From: Gordonia jacobaea
GTDB lineage: Bacteria; Actinomycetota; Actinomycetes; Mycobacteriales; Mycobacteriaceae
Direction: 5' to 3'
Assembly (NCBI RefSeq): GCF_001186365.1
Contig: NZ_LDTZ01000022.1
Location: 115,017 to 179,016 of the forward strand
Length of the DNA stretch: 64,000 nt
The notes beneath the pieces were generated by a model that worked only from the letters and a program-made list of their open reading frames with translations, was not told the origin of the DNA and ran no database searches. Below, piece by piece: positions 9,423-19,139 of this stretch; positions within the stretch are counted from its first letter, which is position 1, and the number at the start of each line of letters is the position of its first letter. The translations under genes were made by a program, and so were the position numbers.

Positions 9423-10025
9423 GTGGGCCAATTGGCGTTCTTCTCCGCCGAACTCGACGAGCCGTCGCTCGACGACCTCGGTGGTCTTCTCGCAGCGCAC
9501 GGACAGTCGTCGCGCATCGCAGGTAGCGGGTCGGGCGCGGGTGGTACGCGCGTATCGATCGTGCTGTCGGCGCCATGGCGCGCGTCGGCCGTCGTGGAGG
9601 AGCTGAAGGCCTGCGGTGTCGACACCGAGCGCGCCGAGTCCGACGAGGGCAATCCGCTCGCACGCACCGCGCTCACTCCGCTCCTCGACACTCTGCATGC
9701 AGCCTGGTCGCGCGGCGCGGTCAAGGCAGTTCCCGCAGGCTGGGTACCCGGCCCCCGTGCGCTGCGACTCTGGACGATCGCGGCGGGATCGTCGGATGCC
9801 GGGCACTACCAGCTCGGACTCGATCCACATGCGCCCGATACCCATGCACAACTCGCGACTGCGCTGATGCGGAGCGGGATTGCACCTACTCTTGTTGGCA
9901 CGCGAATCCATTCGCCCGCACTGCGGATCTCGGGTCGTCGTCGACTCGCTCGTCTCTGCGAGTATGTCGGCGAGGCGCCGCACTTCGCGGGAGCGCGTGC
10001 GGACTGGCCGGACGTCGGGGACTGA
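9423..10025 (+). CDS. Conserved hypothetical protein (Rv3647c-like)
   Basis: 200 residues, mostly alpha/beta, with no signal peptide or membrane segment. The GTG at 9423 is preceded by TATTGT (9410-9415) with a 7-nt gap, so translation is probably leaderless. Positional equivalence to Rv3647c (cspA on one side, topA on the other) is the main evidence for identity. I recognise no catalytic motif. The conserved neighbourhood implies a housekeeping role, perhaps linked to DNA topology, but nothing in the sequence shows it. Confidence 0.75.
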   Translation: MGQLAFFSAELDEPSLDDLGGLLAAHGQSSRIAGSGSGAGGTRVSIVLSAPWRASAVVEELKACGVDTERAESDEGNPLARTALTPLLDTLHAAWSRGAVKAVPAGWVPGPRALRLWTIAAGSSDAGHYQLGLDPHAPDTHAQLATALMRSGIAPTLVGTRIHSPALRISGRRRLARLCEYVGEAPHFAGARADWPDVGD

Positions 10026-10237
10026 CGAACGACACACATCGTTTCGCGCTCGGCATATTCAGCGTTGACCTGGCGTTATGGTCGGCAGCGTCGTCGAATC
10101 GCGTGGTGGATACCCGCCCATCGTGAATTCCGATGTGCAAATGGCGCTATACATAAGGTACAAACCTCAAACGAGACGAGACCCCACCCGCCGGCCAACC
10201 GGCACGCGGCGGGCGGGTCCAAACCGAAGGACACCCG

Positions 10238-13200
10238 TTGGCCGAGACCAGCACCACCGCACCCGCAAAAGGAGAAGCGATCCGACGACTGGTGATCGTC
10301 GAGTCGCCGACCAAGGCGCGCAAGATCGCGGGGTATCTGGGGGGCAACTACGTCGTGGAGTCCTCGCGCGGTCACATTCGTGACCTGCCACGGGGTGCCG
10401 CCGACGTTCCGGCGAAGTACAAGGGCCAGCCCTGGGCGCGGCTCGGTGTCAACGTCGACGACAACTTCGAGCCGCTGTACGTGGTCTCGGCAGACAAGAA
10501 GTCGACGGTTTCCGAACTGAAGTCGTTGATGAAGGATGTCGACGAGCTCTATCTCGCGACGGACGGCGACCGCGAGGGAGAGGCCATCGCCTGGCATCTG
10601 CTCGAGACGCTCAAGCCGAAGATCCCGGTCAAGCGCATGGTGTTCCACGAGATCACCGAGCCTGCGATCCGCGCCGCAGCCGAGAACCCGCGCGACCTCG
10701 ACATCGACCTCGTCGATGCGCAGGAGACCCGACGCATCCTCGACCGCCTCTACGGCTACGAGGTCTCACCCGTGCTGTGGAAGAAGGTCATGCCGAAGTT
10801 GTCGGCGGGCCGTGTGCAGTCGGTGGCAACGCGCATCATCGTCGAACGTGAACGCGAGCGCATGGCGTTCGTGTCGGCCGAGTACTGGGACGTCGACGCC
10901 ACGCTCGACGCCGGTGAGTCGACGACCCCACGCACCTTCTCGTCGCGGCTCGTGTCGGTCGACGACGCGCGGGTCGCCGCCGGTCGCGATTTCGACTCAC
11001 GCGGCAACCTGAAGCGCGCCGACGGCGTCGTCGTACTGGATCGGGAGCGGGCGACAGCCCTGGCCACGGCCCTCGACGGTGCCGACATGACAGTCACCTC
11101 GGTCGAGGAAAAGCCCTACACGCGCAAGCCGTATGCGCCGTTCATGACCTCGACGCTGCAGCAGGAGGCGGGTCGCAAGCTGCGCTTCACCTCCGATCGC
11201 ACGATGCGCATCGCGCAGCGGCTGTACGAAAACGGCTACATCACCTACATGCGTACCGACTCGACGACGCTGAGCGAGTCGGCTATCAACGCCGCACGAG
11301 CACAGGCTCGCGATCTGTACGGCGCCGACTTCGTGCACGCCACGCCGCGTCAGTACACCCGCAAGGTCAAGAACGCTCAGGAGGCGCACGAGGCGATCCG
11401 ACCGTCGGGCGAGACGTTCCGGACCCCCGGCCAGGTTGCCGGTCAGCTCGAAGCAGACGAATTCCGGTTGTACGAGCTGATCTGGCAGCGGACCGTCGCG
11501 TCGCAGATGGCCGACGCGCGCGGCACCACGCTGAGCCTTCGCATCGCCGGAACCGCGAGCGGGCAGGGCGGCAACGGTGAGCGCTGCACGTTCGCGGCGT
11601 CGGGTCGGACCATCACGTTCCCCGGCTTCCTGTCGGCGTACGTCGAGACCGTCGATGAGCAGGCGGGCGGCCAGGCCGACAACGCCGAGACACGGTTGCC
11701 GCAGCTCACCGAGGGGCAGCACCTCACCGCCACCGACCTCGAGGCCGACGGTCACTCGACCAACCCGCCCGCCCGCTACACCGAGGCGTCGCTGGTCAAG
11801 GTGCTCGAAGAGTTGGGCATCGGCAGGCCGTCGACCTATGCGTCGATCATCGGGACCATCCAGGACCGCGGTTACGTGGTGAAGAAGGGCAGCGCGCTCG
11901 TCCCGTCGTGGATCGCATTCGCTGTCGTCGGGTTGATGGAGGCGTACTTCGAGAACCTCGTCGACTACGACTTCACGGCGTCGCTCGAGGACGACCTCGA
12001 CCAGATCGCGAACGGCAACGAGAACCGCACCCGCTGGCTGACCGAGTTCTACTTCGGCGACAAGGCGGCCGACGAGTCGTCGAGCGGTGATCAGGGCGAA
12101 GTGCCGGAGATCGCAGGCTCCGACATCGCCAAACACGGCGGATTGAAGAAGCTCGTCGGCGTGAATCTCGAGGAGATCGACGCCCGCGAGGTCAACTCGA
12201 TCAAGCTGTTCGACGACGAGCAGGGCCGACCGGTGTATGTCCGCGTAGGCCGGTTCGGGCCGTACCTGGAACGCAATGTGGCGACGTCGCCCGACGCAGA
12301 ACCGGATCTCCAGCGCGCCAACCTGCCTGCCGATATGACTCCCGACGAGCTGACGCTCGAGGTTGCGGAGAAGCTGTTCTCGACGCCGCAGGAGGGGCGC
12401 TCGCTCGGCGTCGACCCGGTCAGCGGACACGAGATCGTCGCGAAGGAAGGACGATTCGGACCGTACGTCACCGAGATCCTGCCGTCCGACGACGACGAGG
12501 ACGGCTCGGGTGGCGGCGCTGCGCCGTCCACGATTCCCGCAGGTCCGACCCCGCGTGACGGCGGCGAAGGCGGTGTGGTGCCGCTCGACGACGCGCCCGC
12601 GGGCGGTGGCACGGCCACCAAGACGGTCGCGAAGAAGACTGCCAAGAAGGCCGCGAAGAAGGCGGGACCCAAGCCGCGGACCGGTTCGCTGTTCAAGTCG
12701 ATGGACATCTCGACGGTCACACTCGACGACGCACTCAAACTGCTCTCACTGCCGCGGGTCGTCGGCGCCGACCCGGAATCCGGCGACGAGATCACCGCGC
12801 AGAACGGCCGCTACGGGCCGTATCTGAAGAAGGGCACCGACTCGCGGTCGCTGGCCAACGAAGACCAGATCTTCGGGATCACGCTCGACGAGGCGCTCAA
12901 GATCTACTCCGAGCCCAAGCGTCGGGGACGGCAGGCCGCAGCACCCCCGCTGCGTGATCTCGAGAAGAACGACGAGGTCAGCGACAAGCCGATGGTGATC
13001 AAGGACGGCCGATTCGGCCCGTACGTCACCGACGGCGAGACCAACGCCAGCCTGCGCAAGGGCGACGACGTCGCGACCATCACCCCCGAGCGGGCGATGG
13101 AACTCCTCGCCGACCGCCGCGCCCGCGGCCCGGCGAAGAAGGCCACGAAGAAGAAGGCCACCGCGAAGAAGACGCCTGCGAAGAAGACCGCCACCAAGAC

Positions 13201-13300
13201 GGCCGCGAAGAAGACCGCGGCCAAGAAGACCACGGCTGCGAAGAAGACGACCGCGAAGAAGACCGCCGCGAAGAAGAGCGCCCCGCCGGCCGAGGAGTGA
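10238..13300 (+). CDS. topA: DNA topoisomerase I
   Basis: 1020 residues, a type IA topoisomerase that relaxes negative supercoils. The N-terminal Toprim domain begins RRLVIVESPTKARKIAGYLG. The acidic triad region reads TDGDREGEAIAWH, and the catalytic tyrosine is Tyr337 in GYITYMRTDS. The C-terminal half has repeated topoisomerase-specific units, each with a GRFGPY or GRYGPY motif (seen four times), instead of zinc fingers, as in mycobacteria. The last 60 residues are KKT/AKK lysine repeats. Such tails promote DNA binding and processive relaxation in actinobacterial TopA. Start: TTG at 10238 with GAAGGA 7-8 nt upstream; no better ATG fits the family N-terminus. Confidence 0.97.
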   Translation: MAETSTTAPAKGEAIRRLVIVESPTKARKIAGYLGGNYVVESSRGHIRDLPRGAADVPAKYKGQPWARLGVNVDDNFEPLYVVSADKKSTVSELKSLMKDVDELYLATDGDREGEAIAWHLLETLKPKIPVKRMVFHEITEPAIRAAAENPRDLDIDLVDAQETRRILDRLYGYEVSPVLWKKVMPKLSAGRVQSVATRIIVERERERMAFVSAEYWDVDATLDAGESTTPRTFSSRLVSVDDARVAAGRDFDSRGNLKRADGVVVLDRERATALATALDGADMTVTSVEEKPYTRKPYAPFMTSTLQQEAGRKLRFTSDRTMRIAQRLYENGYITYMRTDSTTLSESAINAARAQARDLYGADFVHATPRQYTRKVKNAQEAHEAIRPSGETFRTPGQVAGQLEADEFRLYELIWQRTVASQMADARGTTLSLRIAGTASGQGGNGERCTFAASGRTITFPGFLSAYVETVDEQAGGQADNAETRLPQLTEGQHLTATDLEADGHSTNPPARYTEASLVKVLEELGIGRPSTYASIIGTIQDRGYVVKKGSALVPSWIAFAVVGLMEAYFENLVDYDFTASLEDDLDQIANGNENRTRWLTEFYFGDKAADESSSGDQGEVPEIAGSDIAKHGGLKKLVGVNLEEIDAREVNSIKLFDDEQGRPVYVRVGRFGPYLERNVATSPDAEPDLQRANLPADMTPDELTLEVAEKLFSTPQEGRSLGVDPVSGHEIVAKEGRFGPYVTEILPSDDDEDGSGGGAAPSTIPAGPTPRDGGEGGVVPLDDAPAGGGTATKTVAKKTAKKAAKKAGPKPRTGSLFKSMDISTVTLDDALKLLSLPRVVGADPESGDEITAQNGRYGPYLKKGTDSRSLANEDQIFGITLDEALKIYSEPKRRGRQAAAPPLRDLEKNDEVSDKPMVIKDGRFGPYVTDGETNASLRKGDDVATITPERAMELLADRRARGPAKKATKKKATAKKTPAKKTATKTAAKKTAAKKTTAAKKTTAKKTAAKKSAPPAEE

Positions 13301-13382
13301 TCTCGACAAGCTCGATCAGCGGGTGGGCGCTCGATCAGCGGGTGCACCCCGCTGGGTGATCTCGACAGGCTCGATCAGCGGG
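13298..13382. repeat. Repeats of a TGATCTCGACA(A/G)GCTCGATCA unit after topA
   Basis: Two 26-bp copies, at 13298-13323 and 13357-13382, differ at one base. A partial copy (GCTCGATCAGCGGGTG) lies between them. The middle contains AGCGGG and CCCGCT arms that can form a hairpin. The first copy begins inside the topA stop codon. The region between convergent topA and the cyclase gene probably serves as a bidirectional terminator. The unit looks like a dispersed actinobacterial extragenic palindrome. Confidence 0.7.
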
Positions 13383-13389
13383 ATGCCAC

Positions 13390-14934
13390 CTAGCGCCGGT
13401 ACGGCGTCAGGTGCGGACGGGCGAGCAGCGTCTCGATGCCGCGGCCACGTAGCTCGACGCCTTCGCCGATGTCCCAGTTCTTCGCCTCTTCGCTCGAGGC
13501 GAGGAACACCGCGCGGGCCGAGCCGAGCACGCGGGTCGGTTCGTCCTTGGCCAGTTCAGTGAGGCGGGCGGCCTCGTTGACCGGGTCGCCGATCACCGTG
13601 TACTCCAGCCGTTGCTCCGAGCCGATGTGGCCGGCGATGGCCTTGCCTGCGGAGACGCCGATGCCGATGTCGGTGTCGCCGAGTGTCTCGTACAACTCCT
13701 GGCGCATCTCCCGCGCCGCGGCGAGTGCCTGACCGGCGAAGTCGTCGAGGTTCAGCGGTGCGCCGAAGATCGCGAGCGCGGCGTCGCCCTGGAATTTGTT
13801 CACGAATCCGCCGTGACGTCCGACGACGGCCACCACCACCCGGAAGAACTCGTTCAGCAGGTCGACGACCTCTCGCGGTGGCCGATTCACGGCCAGCCGC
13901 GTCGAGCCGACGATGTCGACGAACAACACCCCGACGTAGCGTTCCTCGCCGCCGAGTTCTGTTCCGGTCTCGATGGCCTTGCGCGCGACATCCTCGCCGA
14001 CGTACCGGCCGAACAGGTTGCGTAGCTGCTGCCGCTCGCGCAGGTCGGCGACCATGTCGTTGAAGCCTGCCTGCAGGAGCCCGAGGTCGGAGCCGTCGTA
14101 GATCTTGACGGCGGTGGTCAGGTCGCCTTCGCTCACGCGTGTCTGGGCGGCGCGGAGTTGCTTGATGGGGTCGTTGATGGCGCGTACGACGCGCACGATG
14201 GCCAGCAGACTGAACGCCAGCGATGCCAGGCACATCCACAGAATGGGGCGCAGCAGCCCGGTGGCGTCGGTCGCGATGAAGTGGATGCGTTGCAGCAAGA
14301 TGAGGCCGACGATCACGACCATCGGCGCGACGACGCTGATGACCCAGAAGACGGCGATGCGTGTGGTCACGCCCGGCGCGATCGCGTCGTCGGGGTTGTT
14401 GGCCATCGCTGCGACGGTGATGGGGCGCAGCACCTTTTCGGACTGCAGGAAGCTGAGCACGCAGGTCACGAGGGCGCCGATCGCGCTGGCGACGGCAACG
14501 ATGAACGCATCCTTGTGTGAGACGGTCAGGTTGACCGCGGTGAACAGCACACCGCCGATGACCCACAGACCCAGGTTGACCAGCGACAACGTCACCGGCA
14601 GACGCAGCGCTCGCTTGCGGGCCATGTCGTTGTCGAGTCGCGTTCGACGTCGGTGCCACACGAGTACCGGCAGCGACAGTTTGATACTCAGCGCGCCGCC
14701 CACGATCATCGCCAGGAGGAGATAGGCGAGGAAGATGCCCTGATTGAGTGCGGTGATGTCGTTGAACTGGAACGAATCCTGCGACGGCATACCGAAGCGA
14801 AGAAACGCGAAGGTGAACAGCGCGCCAACGAGATTTGCGCGCAACAGGTCGAGAGCGAGGATCGGCCACGGCGTGCGCGCAAGCCATTTGGCCAGGTGCA
14901 AGCCGTAAGACAGCCTGGATCGACGTTCAACCAC
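13390..14934 (-). CDS. Membrane adenylate/guanylate cyclase with HAMP domain (Rv3645-like)
   Basis: 514 residues. About six transmembrane segments fill the first 270 residues. A HAMP linker follows (RAINDPIKQLRAAQTRVSEGD), then a class III cyclase domain. Catalytic features are visible: the metal Asp in GVLFVDIVGST, Lys in VNKFQGDAALAIFG, the second metal Asp in GDAAL, and the transition-state Asn/Arg in VNEAARL. It should make cAMP from ATP at the inner membrane face. In M. tuberculosis, Rv3645 is a major cyclase at this locus. GTG start; TACCGT lies 7 nt upstream, so the transcript is probably leaderless. Confidence 0.93.
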   Translation of the reverse strand: MVERRSRLSYGLHLAKWLARTPWPILALDLLRANLVGALFTFAFLRFGMPSQDSFQFNDITALNQGIFLAYLLLAMIVGGALSIKLSLPVLVWHRRRTRLDNDMARKRALRLPVTLSLVNLGLWVIGGVLFTAVNLTVSHKDAFIVAVASAIGALVTCVLSFLQSEKVLRPITVAAMANNPDDAIAPGVTTRIAVFWVISVVAPMVVIVGLILLQRIHFIATDATGLLRPILWMCLASLAFSLLAIVRVVRAINDPIKQLRAAQTRVSEGDLTTAVKIYDGSDLGLLQAGFNDMVADLRERQQLRNLFGRYVGEDVARKAIETGTELGGEERYVGVLFVDIVGSTRLAVNRPPREVVDLLNEFFRVVVAVVGRHGGFVNKFQGDAALAIFGAPLNLDDFAGQALAAAREMRQELYETLGDTDIGIGVSAGKAIAGHIGSEQRLEYTVIGDPVNEAARLTELAKDEPTRVLGSARAVFLASSEEAKNWDIGEGVELRGRGIETLLARPHLTPYRR

Positions 14935-15018
14935 GACCTTTACGGTATCTGGCTGCTTGCAATTGTTAAACGTTCATCCACAAGCCGGGGTGTCCGAACT
15001 GCGGATTACGCTGGTGAT

Positions 15019-16377
15019 GTGACAAATGTCTTCGACCGGCTCACCGGGCAGCGGGCTGTGGCGCAGGAGCTGACCGACGCCGCAACGGCGGCCAGGGTCC
15101 TCGCCACGCGCCTCGACGCAGGCCCATCCACCCCCGCTGCTGACTTCGACGCCGCAGAGCTCGACGCGTCGGTCCTGGACGCTGCCGACATCGACGAGCC
15201 AGACTTCGACGAGCCAGACTTCGACGACCCGACCTTCGACGGCCCCACTCCGGCGTCCCTCGTCGTGCCGCGGGCGTCGATGACGCATGCCTGGCTGTTC
15301 ACCGGTCCGCCCGGGAGTGGTCGATCGGTGGCAGCGACGTGCTTTGCGGCCGCGCTGCAGTGCCAACATCCCGACGTCGTCGGATGCGGTGAGTGTCGCG
15401 CATGCGTGACTGTCATGGCCCAGACGCACGCCGACGTCCGCCACATCGTGCCGCAGGGGCTGAGTCTTTCCGTCGACTCGATGCGCGAGATCGTGCAAGC
15501 CGCCGCGCGTCGACCGGGTACCGGTCGCTGGCAGATCGTTGTCGTCGAAGATGCCGACCGGCTGACGGAGCAGGCGGCCAACGCGCTGCTGAAGGTCGTC
15601 GAGGAGCCGCCGTCGCGCACGGTCTTTCTGCTGTGCGCGCCGTCCGTCGACCCGGAGGACATCTCCGTCACGCTCCGCTCGCGATGCAGGCATGTCCCGC
15701 TGGCAACGCCGACCGTCGCCGACATCGAACGCGTCCTCATCGACCGCGACGGACTCGACGCTGAGGCCGCGCGGTGGGCGGCGTCGGTCTGCGGCGGCCA
15801 CATCGGACGTGCCCGACGCCTCGCCACCGACCCCGAGGCTCGCGAGCAACGCGACAAAGCATTGGCACTCGCACGCGCGGCCACCCGCGATTCGACGGCC
15901 TACGCGGCCGCGGAGGAATTGGTGAAGTCGGCCGACGCCGCCGCGAAGGCGATCAGCGCCGAACGAGACGAAGCCGAAACCGAGGAGATGAAGACCGCCC
16001 TCGGCGCCGGCGGCACGGGCAAGGGGACAGCCCGACCGCCCCGCGGAACGGCGGGCGCACTCAAAGAGCTTGAGAAGCGCCAGAAGTCGCGCGCCACCCG
16101 CGTCGGACGCGACACCCTCGACCGTGCACTCGTCGACCTCGCGGCTCTCTACCGCGACGCCCTCGTCGTCTCGATGGGTGCACAGGTCACTGCGATGCAC
16201 CCGGACAAGGCTGCCGACATCGCTGTTCCGATGGCCGCGTATGCCTCTCCGGAGCAATTGCTCCGCTGTGTCGAAGCCGTGCTGGAATGTCGTGAAGTCC
16301 TTGACCAGAACGTGAAGCCGAAGTTCGCTGTCGACGCGATGGTTGCCACCATCGGACAGGTCATGCGCCCGAGCTGA
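15019..16377 (+). CDS. holB: DNA polymerase III delta' subunit, clamp loader
   Basis: 452 residues from a leaderless GTG (TACGCT at 15007-15012, 6-nt gap). The longer upstream ORF overlaps the cyclase gene and is rejected. AAA+ features: P-loop GPPGSGRS (residues 96-103), zinc-module cysteines C116, C123, C126 and C129, Walker B region VVVEDADRLT, and an SRC-like SRCRH near residue 221. Partner of DnaX and delta in loading the beta clamp. Odd: residues 42-75 are an acidic insert with repeated DEPDFD/DDPTFD units between the N-terminal helix and the P-loop. In standard HolB the P-loop follows within about 40 residues. Confidence 0.9.
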   Translation: MTNVFDRLTGQRAVAQELTDAATAARVLATRLDAGPSTPAADFDAAELDASVLDAADIDEPDFDEPDFDDPTFDGPTPASLVVPRASMTHAWLFTGPPGSGRSVAATCFAAALQCQHPDVVGCGECRACVTVMAQTHADVRHIVPQGLSLSVDSMREIVQAAARRPGTGRWQIVVVEDADRLTEQAANALLKVVEEPPSRTVFLLCAPSVDPEDISVTLRSRCRHVPLATPTVADIERVLIDRDGLDAEAARWAASVCGGHIGRARRLATDPEAREQRDKALALARAATRDSTAYAAAEELVKSADAAAKAISAERDEAETEEMKTALGAGGTGKGTARPPRGTAGALKELEKRQKSRATRVGRDTLDRALVDLAALYRDALVVSMGAQVTAMHPDKAADIAVPMAAYASPEQLLRCVEAVLECREVLDQNVKPKFAVDAMVATIGQVMRPS

Positions 16378-16465
16378 TCTCCGGGGCTGCCACTTGTCGC
16401 GCTCGGCGCCCGGAGTAACCGCCGGGTAATCACGGTGAAACACAACGCTTCTAGCGTGGCAACTC

Positions 16466-17380
16466 ATGACATCTGCACAGGGGGCGACGTCACGCGCGTC
16501 AGAGCGGCCGCCGGGGACCGGCATCGACATCTCCGGATTGACCAAGACCTTCACCAGCCGATCGGTGCGTGGGACCAACACGGTCACCGCGCTGTCCGAC
16601 GTGTCGTTGAAGACCTCGGAGGGTTCGTTCCTGTCGTTGCTCGGTCCGTCCGGATGCGGCAAGTCGACGGTGCTGCGCATCCTCGCGGGACTCGAGGAAC
16701 CGACGTCGGGTACCGCGTTGATGAACGGCCAGTCGCCGACCGAACTGCAGCGAGATCACTCGCTGGGCATCGCCTTTCAAGATTCTGCCCTGTTGCCGTG
16801 GCGGACCGTCGAATCCAACATCAGGTTGCCGCTCCAGGTCGGACACATGCCCTCCGACGACGCCTTGGTGTCGGATCTGATCGAACTCGTCGGCCTCACC
16901 GGGTTCGAGAAAGCCAAGCCGGCAATGCTGTCCGGCGGTATGCGACAACGTGTTTCCATCGCGCGGGCGCTCGTCGTGCGTCCTACCGCGCTGCTGCTCG
17001 ACGAGCCGTTCGGTGCACTCGACGACATGACGCGTCAGCGCCTCAACATCGAATTGCTCCGCATCTGGACCGAGAAGCCCGCCACCACACTCATGGTGAC
17101 CCATGGGATCGCCGAGGCGGTCTTTCTCTCCGACGTCGTCGCTGTGATGAGTCCACGACCGGGTCGCGTCGTGGAAGTGGTGCCCATCGACCTTCCCCGC
17201 CCGCGCGTTCCCGAGATGATGCGCACGCCGGAATTCCATGCGCTGCATGACCATTTGTCCGGCTTGCTGTTCGGCGGCACGGCATCGGACGGTCCTGTGA
17301 AGTCCGCCGAGCCCGAACCCGACAGGGATGTTCCCGACACCGCAGACGCCGACGCGATCTCCGAGGCCACGAGTGGCTAG
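16466..17380 (+). CDS. ABC transporter ATP-binding protein, nitrate/sulfonate/thiamine-precursor type
   Basis: 304 residues. Walker [10 protein letters not shown]-loop in [14 protein letters not shown], signature [15 protein letters not shown], Walker [17 protein letters not shown] and the switch His in [10 protein letters not shown]. This is the SsuB/TauB/ThiZ family, which powers import with NMT1/THI5-like binding proteins. The N-terminal 25 residues and the C-terminal Pro/Glu-rich tail are unconserved. It is first in a four-gene operon. The next gene starts inside its last codons, so the two are translationally coupled. Confidence 0.9.
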   Translation: MTSAQGATSRASERPPGTGIDISGLTKTFTSRSVRGTNTVTALSDVSLKTSEGSFLSLLGPSGCGKSTVLRILAGLEEPTSGTALMNGQSPTELQRDHSLGIAFQDSALLPWRTVESNIRLPLQVGHMPSDDALVSDLIELVGLTGFEKAKPAMLSGGMRQRVSIARALVVRPTALLLDEPFGALDDMTRQRLNIELLRIWTEKPATTLMVTHGIAEAVFLSDVVAVMSPRPGRVVEVVPIDLPRPRVPEMMRTPEFHALHDHLSGLLFGGTASDGPVKSAEPEPDRDVPDTADADAISEATSG

Positions 17381-18182
17381 CGCCGTGGTGGAACGGACGT
17401 CGTCGGCGCGCACGGTCGCAGGCGCCGACCGGTGGGCCGCGGGACTCATCGGCATCGTCGCCGTGCTGGTGCTCTGGTCGATGGCCGGAGCGTTGGAATG
17501 GTTTCACGGGACGATTCCCACCCCCTGGGCCGTCGTGCAGACCATCGCCGACACCGGGTGGAGCTACTACGCCGAAAACTTCTCGTCCACAATCGGATTG
17601 GCGCTCCGCGGCTTCTTCTGGGGCAATCTGCTCGCGATCCTGCTTGCCTTGCTGGTGATCGTGATCCCCCCGATCGAGGGCTTGGCGACTCAACTCGCGA
17701 TCATCTCCTACTGCACACCCATCATCGCCGTCGCGCCGATCATCCAGGTGGCCTTCGCGCAGGTGCAGACGATGATCATCTTCCTCGCGGCCATCTCGGT
17801 GTTCTTCACGACAATGATCGGAACGCTCAGTGGGTTGCGGTCTCCGAACAAAGCAAGCCTCGACCTGATCCGCGTGTACGGCGGTGGCCGTTGGTCGCAG
17901 TTGCGGCGCGTGCGGATCGAGGCTGCACTTCCGAACACGTTGGCCGCGATCAAGATAGCTGCACCGGCCGCGGTTCTCGGGGCCGTCCTCGGAGAGTTCC
18001 TCGCGATGCCGGACAAGGGCGCCGGCCCGGCGATGATCGTCGCGCAGCAGCGCGGCGACATCCCGCAGGTGTGGGCGATCGCGCTGATCTGTGGTGCCGT
18101 CGCGGGCGTCGGCTACGCGATCGTCGCCGTCGTCGCCCGGTTCGCAACGCGTTGGGCCGCGGGCAAGGAGGTGTTCGGATGA
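17373..18182 (+). CDS. ABC transporter permease 1
   Basis: 269 residues, about six membrane segments, binding-protein-dependent inner-membrane component (BPD_transp_1). The coupling-helix region for the ATPase reads [16 protein letters not shown], near the C-terminal end. The GTG at 17373 overlaps the stop of the ATPase gene by 8 nt. An ATG at 17328 is possible but would add 15 hydrophilic residues. Its end overlaps the next gene as ATGA. Confidence 0.88.
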   Translation: MASAVVERTSSARTVAGADRWAAGLIGIVAVLVLWSMAGALEWFHGTIPTPWAVVQTIADTGWSYYAENFSSTIGLALRGFFWGNLLAILLALLVIVIPPIEGLATQLAIISYCTPIIAVAPIIQVAFAQVQTMIIFLAAISVFFTTMIGTLSGLRSPNKASLDLIRVYGGGRWSQLRRVRIEAALPNTLAAIKIAAPAAVLGAVLGEFLAMPDKGAGPAMIVAQQRGDIPQVWAIALICGAVAGVGYAIVAVVARFATRWAAGKEVFG

Positions 18183-19072
18183 GCGCTCCCACAACCGATT
18201 CGACGACCGACGTGGTGGTCGCCGGTACACCGACACCATCGAACGGACAGCCAGAAAGCGTTGCTACAGGTCCGAACATCGGAGCGCTGCTCTGGCAGAT
18301 CACCAAGTTCCTCGGATCACTCGTCACCTCCTTTGTGTTGATCCTGGTGATCTGGTGGCTGTTCCTGCTCGCCTTCCCCGACATCGGACCCATCATCGGA
18401 CGCACCCCTGTGCAGGTGTTCCAATACCTGTTCACCGAGCCCGGCGCTGCGGACGCAAGGTCGGAGATCTTCGACAATCTCGCGATCACCCTGACCGACG
18501 CCGCGATCGGCTTCGTCGTGGGAATGACCGCGGCGCTGCTCGTGGCGGCGCTGTTCGTCGTATCACGGCCTGCCGCACAGACATTCATGCCGATAGCGAT
18601 GCTGCTGCGCTCGGTGCCGTTGGTCGCGATGACACCGCTGATCACCCTCGTCGTCGGGCGGGGAATCGGGGTGGTCGCCGTGATGGGTGGCATCGTGGTG
18701 TTCTTTCCCGCGCTCGTCATGATCATGACCGGCCTGGCGAACGCGCCCACCCAGATCAACGACGTGATCGCCGTGTACGGCGGCAATCGATGGACTGCGT
18801 TGCGACGCTCCGCGATTCCCTCGGCGGTGCCCTCGTTGTTCAGTGCCGCCAAGATCTCGGTTCCCGGTGCGCTCGTCGGCGCGACCGTCGCCGAATGGCT
18901 CGGCACCAATAAGGGACTCGGTGCAACGTTGCAGCAGGCGCTGCCCGCGGCGGCATACAACGAGCTGTGGGCGTCGGTGCTCGTCATCACCGTTGCGTCG
19001 ATCATCCTCTACGCGATCGTCGGCGTCGTCGAATCAATTGTCCTGGCCCAGATGGGTATGCAGCAGAACTGA
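18179..19072 (+). CDS. ABC transporter permease 2
   Basis: 297 residues. A hydrophilic Thr/Pro-rich N-terminus of about 35 residues precedes six membrane segments. The EAA-like loop reads GATVAEWLGTNKGLG. The ATG at 18179 shares ATGA with the stop of permease 1. Having two different permease subunits suggests a heterodimeric channel. Both have the same fold and related loop motifs. Confidence 0.88.
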   Translation: MSAPTTDSTTDVVVAGTPTPSNGQPESVATGPNIGALLWQITKFLGSLVTSFVLILVIWWLFLLAFPDIGPIIGRTPVQVFQYLFTEPGAADARSEIFDNLAITLTDAAIGFVVGMTAALLVAALFVVSRPAAQTFMPIAMLLRSVPLVAMTPLITLVVGRGIGVVAVMGGIVVFFPALVMIMTGLANAPTQINDVIAVYGGNRWTALRRSAIPSAVPSLFSAAKISVPGALVGATVAEWLGTNKGLGATLQQALPAAAYNELWASVLVITVASIILYAIVGVVESIVLAQMGMQQN

Positions 19073-19139
19073 GGCTGCTGATCGTGGCCAGCCCGGTCGG
19101 GTGATCCTCGCCCGATCCACCTGAAAGGAAGAACACCCA

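Noticed and set aside
10997..12430. 477-codon minus-strand ORF inside topA
   Set aside because: It is an antisense shadow of a strongly supported gene in a GC-rich genome; its translation is low-complexity Arg/Gly/Val with no domain.
14653..15018. Longer holB frame beginning at 14653
   Set aside because: It overlaps the cyclase gene antisense. The leaderless GTG at 15019 fits the family start.
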